DNA of 64,000 nucleotides from Adenophora triphylla var. japonica. Its lineage: Eukaryota > Streptophyta > Magnoliopsida > Asterales > Campanulaceae. The stretch is from the NCBI GenBank assembly GCA_022495995.1, contig JAFEMH010002580.1:1-64000 (forward strand), in the 5' to 3' direction. The position numbers and the translations under genes were made by a program. Of this stretch, positions 41,931 to 52,037 are shown piece by piece; position 1 is the stretch's first letter; the number at the start of each line of letters is the position of its first letter. The notes beneath the pieces were generated by a model that was given only the letters and a program-made list of their open reading frames with translations, was not told where the DNA came from and ran no database searches.

Positions 41931-42393
41931 AGAAGAAGAAGTATTTGCCCTATTTTAAGAGAGAAGATAAGAAGAAACCGACTCGACGAAGGCCCGAAGA
42001 AGAAGGACGGAGACGAGGGCCTAGTGCCCGGGAGTAGACCTTATATGTCCGAGTATCCACCCACGAGTCATATGCAGACACATTAGTTATTTATTTTGTC
42101 TTTTAATTTTTTTATTTCTTTGCAAGTTATTTAGTCATTAGTATAGTCGAGCTTAGACTCATCAAATAAGTGTAATCAAGCATTGATTGTGGGAATGAAA
42201 AAAGTTTATTGCTTTAGTAAAAACAGATTGGATTTTTATTTATTTTTGGACCGCCGATTAAAGTGCCTACGTTCCCCTTTTACAATGAGAACGAGGGCTC
42301 GGAGTCATCGTAGTTCATTTTCATCAAGCTACTATTTTTAGAAAGGGAAGACGGAAGCGGGACAATTTTATTTTTATTTGCTCTAACTTTTGC

Positions 42394-42486
42394 CTAGACC
42401 GCCCTTTACGGGTTTTCAATCTAGCGAGCTTTTGAACGCACCCTTTCTTTTGTTGCTAGGCCGCCCTTTGCGGGTTTTCAATCTAG
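42394..42486 (-). ncRNA. Tandem pair of conserved CTAG/GNAAA hairpins, element B
   Basis: On the minus strand each copy has an outer CTAGA...TCTAG (second copy CTAG/CTAG) and an inner CCC-GTAAA-GGG or CCC-GCAAA-GGG. The copies lie just after the integrase end. The same structure occurs three times in element A (see findings). Called a structured RNA element by inference only. Confidence 0.5.
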
Positions 42487-42631
42487 CGGGCTTCTATTTG
42501 CGTTTTATTTCTTTTTTCTTTTTTTTTTTTTTTTTTTAATTTAGAGGGGGAGGAAGAGCTTAATTATAGTAGCGTACGAGCTTGCCGAGGTTGGTGGGCT
42601 CCTTGAATTCGTTGCCATCCAAATCGCCATT

Positions 42632-43800
42632 TTAAGCTGCTCCACCCGAAAATATCTTCTTGATCACATACGGTCCGGTCCATGTAGGGGCCCACTTCCC
42701 TAGAGGATTGAACTTGTTGGGAAGTTGCTGCTTCAAAACCAAATCTCCCTCCTTAATATCTAATGGCTGCACCTTTTTGTTGAAAGCCTTTGCTGTCCGT
42801 CTCTGATAGGCTCGGATGTGTTCCATGGCTTTGAGTCTGCGCTCGTCGAGTGTGGCCAGGCCGATCATATCGAGGCTGGCGGAGCCATTCAACCACGCTA
42901 CTTGATTCTCTAATAAGATCCTCAAAGACGGGACTTCCAACTCAGCCAAGAGTCTTGCCTCCATCCCATATGTCGAGCGCAAAAGGAGTTTCGCAGTGTA
43001 GGCCATGCGAACGGAAGTTCTATATCCCCAAAGTGCCAATGGTAGTTTCTCGGGCCGAGTCCCTACCTCGAATCGCTGTCTTTACGATTATACTGCTCAA
43101 TCGTTTTGTTATTTGCTTATTGCTCCATTGGTCAGGCCTATAAGGGAAGACTTGTCGGGTGTAATCTTGAACTACGCATTAATTTGTCACAATCTCCGCC
43201 GAAGTGGGACCCGTTGTCGAGATAATCTCATTTGGTACTCCATATACGCACATGATGTCCTCCTTAATGGCTGTGCCACCTTTTTGGAAGTCAACACCTT
43301 GTAAGATTTTGCCTCGATCCACTTGGTGAAGTAATCCACTGCTACTAATACAAAACAATGCCCATTGCTTCCCGGCGGTGTAATCTTGCCAATCACATCA
43401 ATCCCCCATGTCGCAAATGGCGAGGGTTACCATACTATACAACTCGTGAGGGGGTACGTGGTTGAAATTGGAACACATTTGGCATTTGGGACATTTCCGC
43501 ACAAAGCTTGGATGCGATCGGCTTCTATAGTGACCCAATAATAACCCAACCGTGTGATTTTACTGTCTCAACATTCTAGCATTCATGTGTGGACCGCATA
43601 AGCCATCGTGTACTTCTTCCATGATCATTTACGCTCGTTTTGCGTCTACGCGAGTAACGAGGAGACCATCGTAGTGTCTTTTGTACAAGATATCATCCGG
43701 TAGAACAAGCTGTCCGGCCAATCGCTTCAATGCACGCAAAACTTTTGGCTTTCACGTCACCTAGAAAAGGCACATCACCTTTCTTGAGATACTCATAGAT
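42632..43800 (-). pseudogene. Element B integrase
   Basis: From right: zinc-binding part near 43490 (VRKCPKCQMCSNF), a segment like PPHELYSMV, then the core with first Asp in VLVAVDYFTKWIEAKSY, remnants of the second Asp region, and the end ALWGYRTSVRMA, YGMEARLLAELEVPSLR, KAFNKKVQPLDIKEGDLVLK, WTGPYVIKKIFSGGAA. At least four frame changes. The sequence is typical of Tat/Ogre integrase tails. Confidence 0.8.
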
Positions 43801-43827
43801 TAGTGCGTACCACGGATCCTTGTTCTC

Positions 43828-44823
43828 CTAGATGTCAGCTTGAATCTCGCGGCGGTAGGCTTCGTAGCGGTAAGCGGGGTTCTCTCTTCGGCTGACTACG
43901 AACGGTTTCTGAGACATTCCATGAGGGATCTCGACCAAAAAAGCCGGTGTAGCTAAAGCGTCGGCAAATCTATTTCTGTCTCTGGGTAGATAATGGAATG
44001 TCACTTCCTTAAATTGCTTGACTAGCTCTTCCATATGAGTCTGATACTGTTGCAGGTAGGGATCAACAGTCTTCCACTTCTTAGATGTCTGATTGATAAT
44101 TAAAGCTGAATCTCCATATACTTCCAATTCTTTCACATTACGTTCCAAGGCTGCTTCTAAACCGGCTATGCATGCCTCGTATTCAGCCGCGTTATTGGTG
44201 GTTGTAAAATTCAGCTTGATGGCGATGGGGGTGTGTTCATCTTTGGGATCAACCAGAAGGATTCCCACTCCGTTGCCTCTCTTGTTTGCGGCTCCATCAA
44301 AGAATAGTTGCCATCTCTCTTCCGTATCAATGTTAAAAATCCCCTCGTCTGGAAATTCCGGTTCAAGCCCCTGTTCTTCTGTACTTGGAAACTCTGCTAA
44401 ATGATCTGCCATGGCTCTCCCTTTAACTGCTTTTCTCGGCACATAGGTGATATCGAATTCCCCCAGAAATACCGACCATTTGGCTAATCTCATGGACAAA
44501 GAAGGCTTGTCAAACAAATACTTAATTGGATCCATCTTCGACACTAGCAGAATCGGATGCGCTGCCAAGTAATGCTTGAGCTTATTAACCACCCAAACTA
44601 GCCCGGTGCAGGTCTTTTCCAATGCTGAGTAGTTTAGCTCACTCCCTTGCAACTTTCGACTAACAAAATAAACGGCGTTCTCCACCCGAGAGTCCTTGGC
44701 TTCTTGTGCCGGCCATAGCCCCAAGCAATTTGTATCGATTCTTGTTAGGTACAATAGCAATGGTTTCTCCGAATGTGGGGGCGAAGGATAGGGGATTGAC
44801 CAAGTATCTCTTGATTTCCTCAA
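43828..44823 (-). pseudogene. Element B RNase H and second (archaeal-type) RNase H
   Basis: An open frame of 331 residues. RNase H remnant: AVYFVSRKLQGSELNYSALE, YLAAHPILLVSKMDPIKYL, KWSVFLGEFDITYVPRKAVK. Then the extra RNase H domain of Tat elements: WQLFFDGAANKRGNGVGILL, TTTNNAAEYEACIAGLEAAL, YGDSALIINQ, FADALAT, with the expected acidic residues (D in FFDGA, E in AAEYEA, D in GDSAL, D in FADAL). Loss of the connection to RT near 44820 is by frameshift. Confidence 0.85.
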
Positions 44824-46063
44824 AGGCTTCTTGACACTTCCAGTCCCAATCTATACTTGCGGTCTTCTTCATCGATCTGAAAATCGGTTCACACATGGTA
44901 GTTAATTGATTAATGAAGCAGCGGGCGATGTATGTAACCGTCCCATGAATCCACTTAACTTCTTTTACGTGCGTGGTGGCTTCATCTCCATGATGGCTTG
45001 AATTTTCCTTGGAGTGCGCCTCAATTCCTCGTTCGGTGACCATATAGCCCGGGACCTTTCCTCGAATAACCCCAAATGTACACTTGGCGGGATTCGGACG
45101 CATTGCGTGCTCTCGCGATGCAGTCGAAGAACTTCCTTAAATCAATGAAGTCTTGTGACCGACCCCTTGGAATGAATGATCATATCGTCGACATACACCT
45201 CAATCTCCTTATGGATCATGTCATGGAATAATCTTTGTGTCCCCGCTCTCGGTATGTAGCCCTGCATTTTCAATCCGAATGGCATTACGGTGTAACGGTA
45301 TGTTCCCCATGGTGTAGTGAAAGCCGTCTTCTCTTGGTCCGCCTCTGCCATCTTGATACGATTATATCTGCGAAACCATCTACAAAAGACTTGACCTCGT
45401 AGTTAGCGGTGGCGTCTACTAGCATGTCGATATTGGGCGAGGAAGTCGTCCTTCGGGCTAGCCTTGTTGAGATCACGGAAGTCAACACAAACTCTAACCT
45501 TGCCATTCGATTTGCTTGACCGTCACAATATTAGATAGCCACGTCGGATATTCAATAACTCTGATAAAGCCCACTCGGAGGAGCTTCTCTATCTCTTCTT
45601 TAACTTGCAGAGACCATTCTGGCTTAATGCGGCGCAATTTCTGTTTGACAGGCTTGGCATCTGGTGTTAGCGGTATTCTGTGCTCCACTATCGAGTTATC
45701 CAGCCCCGGCATATCCTTGTATGACCATGCGAACACATCCGAATACTCTTTAAGCAGCTCAATCAACGCTTCCCTTTCAGTTCCTTCGAAGAAGCTTCCA
45801 ATCTGTGTCTCCCTCGGCTCTTCTTCCGTTCCCAAATTAATACATGATAACACCTCATCGGCAGCTTGGGCCCGACCTTCCTTTTGATTGATAACTTGCT
45901 TAGAAATTTCTTTAATGTATTCATTGTTTAGTGTGTCCGATTCTTCTAATGAGTCATTATTAACTAAGTTAATTTGATTAAGTTGAGTATTATTTTTAGT
46001 TAATTTATCATTAAGAAGATTGGCTATGAGGGGATACTCAGAAAGATCTAGTTTTTCATTCAT
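44660..46063 (-). pseudogene. Element B reverse transcriptase
   Basis: The N-terminal linker (INLGTEEEPRETQIGSFFEG, LLKEYSDVFAWSYKDMPGLD) and first RT block (EHRIPLTPDAKPVKQKLRRI, YPTWLSNIV) are in one frame. The next blocks are broken: VDGFADI, KTAFTTPWGTYRYTVMPFGL, and the catalytic EVYVDDMIIHSK. Thumb and connection: NPAKCTFGVIRGKVPGYMV, WDWKCQEAFEEIKRYL. At least three shifts separate these parts. This is the classic Tat/Ogre RT signature set. Confidence 0.85.
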
Positions 46064-48332
46064 AGCGAAAGGGAAAACAACATTTGCAACTAACTCATAG
46101 TCTTCGACGTGAGGTCATCGAGACTTGGAAGACGACTCAAACTCAAAAGCAAAACACATCGGACTCAAACAAAACAGCGGATGACTCTGGAAGAAACGAG
46201 AGGACTTGGGGGAATCGGGGAGACTCGACGGGAGGAGGCATCGGCCCGGCTCTTGACCATGTATTCCTTCGTGGCTACGGGTCCGCCAAATACGCACCAA
46301 TTCTTGACTTTCCAACCATGGGCGTCACCAACGTCCTTGGGTCCGTATCGTCTGCCATCTCTGCCCCAATAGCTATGCAACCATATCGTCTTCTATATTC
46401 GAGATTCCCCAAATCTTTGCAACGAGGTTCGACCATCCCATTCTTTTGCATCCTCTGAAACTTCAATGTTCTCAACCATCGGCTCATCCAAAGATATCTG
46501 CCCTAGCTGATCGGCCAACCCATCTTCGGTCTTGATGACGTACCGGCTCTGGACTGTGACAACCTTGCCTCTCTTCTGATGCGGATCCATGAGAACCGTC
46601 TTCGGCTTTGACCTATCAACTTACGTATCCACGAAAATTTGAAACCCTTACACGGCTTGCCTGTATGATCAAACCACGGCTCACTAAACTCCATGCAAGA
46701 GAATTCTTCACCCTCCTTGACAAAGTAACTATTGAGGGAAAGGCGGTATGGCCTCATCTCTCGCTGTTGGTAGAGGCGACTTCACCCTTTTGATGTATTC
46801 AATTCTTCCCATCTCGGCTTTATCTTCGGGAGTAAGGACGTAGCCCGGACCTTGGTGGGCTGCGATGATCAATAGCCTCCACTATTTTCGTGGGTCCTTG
46901 GAGATGCACCTTGAGACCCGGTCTGAGTACAAATCCCATGTTTCTCATCATTCTTATAGCTGGCCGTACTCTGTCCGATGTTTTAGTGAGGTCCACCGCG
47001 CAAACTTGTGCTTGTGCTATTAGCGAAAACCGGCGAACATTGAACTACCCTCTTCGTCTTGAATACGTAGGACCGGCTTTCCCCGAGTGCTTGTTCCTTG
47101 AGATGTTACCGGATCGCTGTAAATAAGCTGTCACTTGATCGCCCGGAATTTCACACATTGATGCAATGAGGAGGGGACTCCATTCATACGATGCAACCAT
47201 GGCCTACCCGGCGGCATGGTGAAGGTGGAAGGTATGTCTATGACTTGAAACTCGGCAATCATAGTAGTGGTCCCGCAAGTAAGGGGCAAGGCGATTATTC
47301 CCAACAACGCCGGCTAGTGGAATCGTATCCTCGCACGGAATGAACCGAAGGTCTCAAATGCAGTGGGACTTAGATCAGGACGTCCATCATCACGGAAGGC
47401 GGTATGTTCACCGCAGAACCGTTATCTATGAAAATACGTGGCAACCTTTTTCCGTTGACTTCAATAGTAATGTGCGGTGGTTCATTATGATCCGATCCAA
47501 ACTCCGGCATGTCCAACTACTGAAAATGTAATGATATTCCCAAAGTGTATGTTGCCGATCATCTGCGTTACATCTTACGGCTTTGTATCGAGACGGCACC
47601 AAAGTCGCGGCAAGATTACTGTTCCAACATCATCCTATGGGCATACGAGGACGTTAGCAAGGACCATAAGGATATATTGGCTTGAGTTAGCTTCATTTGC
47701 GTGAGAATAGGGTCTTCTTTATCGGGGTTCACTACTTCGGTTTCGGACCAAACACTTTCTTCGCCCCTTTATCTTACGGTTGATACACCTTTCCGGACCT
47801 CGTGAGTAGACTAACCCCATTCTTCTCCATATCGGATACTTCTGCGTGAATTTCAGCCAACGAGAGAGGTTTAGGACTCTCTTCCACATAATCACCATTT
47901 AACGAGGCAACTTCTCTAGACAGGTTCCTCAAAAGACGGCATATAACAAGAAAATTCTTTATAAATTGATCTCAAATTACAAAGCTGGCACAAGCGCCTC
48001 CTTTCATCCGTCACAACAGACTCGGCGGATCGGTGAGGTCTTTCTCTACCATAGCAATATCACTACCAACTACCTTACTAGGATTTTCTACCTTCCCTTC
48101 AATGATGAGCTTACGCACTGGCCCTTTTCAAAGCAAAACCGGCATACTCGGAGAATTTCGGCACGAACAATCCCTTTCGACAATAGGCGAGAATACATCT
48201 TACGTCGACGGCCCAGGTTTCTCAAAAGCATCTTCCATCTCTACCAAGGCGATAAAATTACCTTCCACCATGTGGATCTTGTTGTTAGGGAGAGGATTCC
48301 CCACAACGTTTGGAGACTTCGGCTTCTCCACC
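46064..48332 (-). pseudogene. Element B protease and gag-RT spacer, degenerate
   Basis: A retropepsin active site is readable near 47480-47400: HNEPPHITIEVNGKRLPRIF, then IDNGSAVNI (Asp-Asn-Gly-Ser-Ala, the usual Tat/Ogre variant of DTG). The rest is broken into short frames with no reliable domain. Confidence 0.65.
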
Positions 48333-49800
48333 TTACCTTGCCGAATCAAGTCTTGTACCAAACGTTTGAGCGAAGGCGATGTCGGTAGTGTGACCCTTGT
48401 ACTTGTGGTAGTGGCAATACTTAGAAGCATCCAAGCCTTCCTTCGGGTTTAACGGTTCATAATTCTCAAGCGGCTTGACCAAGCCCTTCTTCACTAGCAC
48501 TTCGAAAACCTTGCCCATTGGCATTCCAAAATCATCAAATACGTCCCTCTCGCGGTGAATACCGTTATTTCCCCTCATTACGGCTTGAACATCCAAAGCA
48601 GCTTCCCCTTGCACATAATTTACTTGCCCCACGGGCTCTTTCTTTCTTTGCGGTATTTGCGGGAGCTCTATAGCGGAATGAATTACTAGCGGCCCAGTGT
48701 CCTTTGGTGGAGCGATTCCGGTGATGCCACTCTCATAACGTACGCCGAATCCACCATTTCCCTAAGATTGGGAAAGTAACCATTACCAACTTGCCAACTT
48801 ATGTCCGGGCAACAAGCACTTGTAAAAAATCTGTTTGTTCATTCTCCTTGGGCGGATGCTGGAATTTCGCTCAACTTATCATTCCAACGTTTGTAGAAGT
48901 CATAAATCGATTCTCCATTCTTTTGAAGCGTGTGCTCCAAATCAGCTCTATTCACTTGCCAATCCATGTTTGCTTGATACTTTTCGAGAGAACACCCTAC
49001 TAACTTTGTCCCATGTGTCCCTTTCCTCCTCGTTCAACTTCGAAACCAACGGAGAGCGGCCCCTTCTAATGTGTTATGGAACATTCTCGCCATCTGCTCG
49101 GGTGTACAGTCTTTGGCCCTCATCGCCAACGTATAGCTGTCTAAATGTGTCTTCGGGCAAGTAACTCCTCCAAACATAGCCATCTTGGGCATCTTGAAAT
49201 CTTGAGGTAGGGGTGCAACTTTGCTCGGATTAAGCATCTTGATGGGGGACACTCCTTGCTTTCCCATTTGCTCGGTTAATGCCTTCACTTGTTCAATCAA
49301 CGCTAACACAGTCGGGTCTATAGCAATGTTGGAGTTCTGCATGGCTGGGGGTTGAGTGATGGTAGGGGAGGTGGAGTAGGTAGGGATATGGTGGCCGGAA
49401 TAATTGAAGGGTAAAGTGGGAGGGGGTAGATTAGCAAAGTGGTCCTTGGGTGTGTTGGCAGGAGGTTGATAGGGTCTTTTGGACTTGCTTGAGCTCCCAT
49501 ACATAACAGGTGGTGGAACGTTATTGTAGCTGTTTGGAACATAGTTGGGTAGAGGGAAGGTAGGTGCATTGGGATTGGCGGGATTAGGAGCATTGACAGT
49601 TTCATCTTCAACATCGACCACTTCATTCCCCATCAAGATAACCTTATGTCCCCTTTTACTGAGTTCCTCAACAAAATGATCCTTCAGCTCTTGATTGTGG
49701 TTCTTCAAAGTGCGATTACGCTCTTCAAGTTTCTCAACCCTCATGGTTAAACCGGCAAAGTAGGCATGCGGGCGGGCGGAATGTCATTGAAGTCGAGGTT
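48333..49800 (-). pseudogene. Element B gag
   Basis: Right part: a coiled coil (VEKLEERNRTLKNHNQELKD), a proline/asparagine-rich linker, then the gag domain (PKMAMFGGVTCPKTHLDSY, CTPEQMARMFHNTLEGAALR, and in another frame NGESIYDFYKRWNDKLSEIP). Left part: PMGKVFEVLVKKGLVKPLEN, then KYCHYHKYKGHTTD, the zinc-knuckle-like end. The start could lie upstream of the Met at 49744, in remnants near 49800. Several shifts. Confidence 0.8.
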
Positions 49801-50710
49801 GGCAAGACCTTCCATTGAAGTGGCCGGGTGTAGAAGCTGGTTGCGAGGCGGCGGGGTGCGCTTGGAGTAGTTGATGGAGGCAAGGTTGTCATTGTTGAAT
49901 GAAGAACGCGGCCCGACCTTAGCTCTGCGGAAGTATCAGAAAAGACTCGGTTTTAGGAGAGGGGTTGACTCAATGCAGTGTACTAGCTTAAAAATTTTTA
50001 TTTACAAAAGCTTGGTACATTTTAGTCCTACAAAGGTTGGAAGGGATACCCCTTTTTCGCAACTAACTAAATATCCTAAAGTGGTGAATCCTAACGACTA
50101 ACCTTCTCGTATAGACAGTCAATGTGATTTTTATGAAAAGTACTGCAAACCAATGATAGGCCAAGATCCTTTAACAATATATAACTCGTCCTCACATAGC
50201 ACGTCCTTTGAAAGGAAATCAATTTTTTAGTGCTTTTAATCTCTCGATAGATCTTGACTTATCATTGGTTCGTGGTGACTTAGCATAAAAGACCCCATTA
50301 ATTGTCTATATAAAAAAGCTAGTCAAACCAACCGGTCATATGGAGTGTATTCCTAGAAAAGTGGGTGACGCAAGGGTTAGGTTTTAGGCTCCCACCGTGC
50401 AGCCGAAGCGCACTGATGAGTGGATGGCCAAGTGAGACTCGGAAGGGAGGAGACATGATCACCACACTTCCCGCACTTTGGCTTCTCCGAAGGGTAAAAG
50501 GGTGTCTGTGCAGTGTGACACGGACTCTAGTGGTAGTGTGAGGTAAAAGTATCTAATTCTTTTTAAAGAAAAAAGAGAAAGATTTTTTATTTACATGAAA
50601 TGCATGCATGCAATGCAACAGTTAAGAGTAAAGAAAAAAAAGAAAGCAAAATACAACACCACAAAGGAAAACGAAAGTCTGACCCACTTAGTTTGAAAAG
50701 ATTTCAAAAC
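49801..50710 (-). other. Leader of element B
   Basis: Untranslated DNA between primer-binding site and gag; no feature recognised. Confidence 0.6.
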
Positions 50711-50730
50711 AGTCCCCAGCGGAGTCGCCA
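50711..50730 (-). promoter_or_regulatory. Primer-binding site of element B
   Basis: Minus strand TGGCGACTCCGCTGGGGACT, one base after the LTR end; same as in element A. Confidence 0.9.
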
Positions 50731-50731
50731 C

Positions 50732-51807
50732 TGTGAATACCCCGTCCCGATGCAACGCGCATTCGGAAGTTTGAAATAATTAATTATATAAAGTCGGATC
50801 GAAATAGGATATTCATTTAGTGACACTCGATTTAAACCATATTAAAAATATTAATTTAAATTTTGAGAGTCGCCACGCCACTTTGATATAGCCCAAAGCT
50901 TTGAAAAAAGGCTAAATATGTGATTGGGTTCGGGGGTCAAGTTACAACAGAAGAAGAAACGCTATCACTCCTATTGCCCGACGGATCGGTCTTTCTAGCA
51001 TGTGGGGTGTTAGTTGTGTGCGGTGTTTACAGGAATAGATAGAAGAAACGGGATCATGCATAAGGAGGAGGGGAGAGAAAGAATTAATTGATGATCACAC
51101 CCTAGAACCTTTGAGTTAGGCCCTCGGAAGGTGCACTAATCAACGTTCATCCTTGGGGGATTGTTGATCATGGGATAATTATAACTAAGGTGGAAGGAAA
51201 GAAATAGTTCCTAGATCCATTGGATTTCTTAGGGTGAAACCTTAGATCATCCTCGGCTATGAACAATTAAATATATTAAAATAACCCTAAATCTAGCATA
51301 TATGGCATAAGCAAGAAATAAAGCAATTAAAATATACCAAGCATGCAAACAATAATAATAAAGACAATAATAAAGAACAAGAATATTAAAAAGAGAGTCT
51401 TACCAATTGTAGCAAGACTTGAGGGTCGAATCTTGGCGATTCGAGAGGAAAAAGAAGAACTGAGGGTTAAAGCAAGTGTAGCTCACTTCTCCCGGAGAAA
51501 ATTGTGTGTCAATATGGGGAGCCGGGCACCCCTATTTATAATACCTCGGTAACTGGGCTGGGCCTCTAAAGGGTCGATCGGCTCTAGGATAGAAGGGTCG
51601 ATCGGCTCTAAATAAAAGGGTCGATCGGCCAATGCACGGGCAAAGGGCCGATCGGCTCTTCCAACTGGCGTCCTTTCCAAGCTGACAGCGACGGCGCAGT
51701 ACGGAAGAATTTAATGAATTAGGGTTTTTAGGGTTTCTCTAGGGTTTCTAATTAATATCAACCGGGCCAGGTATTTGGACTACCTTTTTTCGGACCGGGT
51801 ACTAACA
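50732..51807 (-). repeat. 5' LTR of element B
   Basis: 1076 bp, nearly identical to 36198-37279; the four GATCGGC palindromes are at about 51571-51660. Confidence 0.95.
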
Positions 51808-52037
51808 GTCGTACCTATCATGATTTTGGTGGGGCTACTCTTAAGGAAATGTTCGATGATCTAGTAGGCCAAGGAAAACTGAAGCCAATGGAAGACTATC
51901 ATCCTAAGAAAATGAGAGAAGATTGGGACCACGACAAATTTTGCGATTACCATCAGTTTAGTGGTCATGACACCAACAATTGCTACAATTTGAGGGATGC
52001 CATCCAAGACTTGTATGAAGCCGGCAAGATCAACTGA
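51808..52037 (+). CDS. Element A gag, C-terminal part
   Basis: Starts with the second copy of TSD GTCGT and is in the same frame as 36197: TYHDFGGATLKEMFDDLVGQ, then FCDYHQFSGHDTNNCYNL, a C-H-H-C zinc-knuckle-like motif seen at the end of Tat/Ogre gag, ending DLYEAGKIN and TGA. Both parts together give a gag of roughly 410 residues before B inserted. No pol frame follows. Confidence 0.9.

Larger units (their letters stand above)
36198..51807 (-). mobile_element. Element B: Tat/Ogre-like Ty3/gypsy retrotransposon with antisense genes
   Basis: 15.6 kb inside the gag of element A; TSD GTCGT (36193-36197 and 51808-51812). Minus-strand order: 5' LTR 51807-50732, primer-binding site, leader, gag, protease, RT, RNase H plus a second RNase H domain, integrase, then about 5.3 kb with two plus-strand (antisense) ORFs and a tandem repeat, polypurine tract, 3' LTR 37279-36198. 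The second RNase H and the long post-pol region are typical of Tat/Ogre. All minus-strand genes have several shifts or stops, although the LTRs are nearly identical. Confidence 0.95.
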
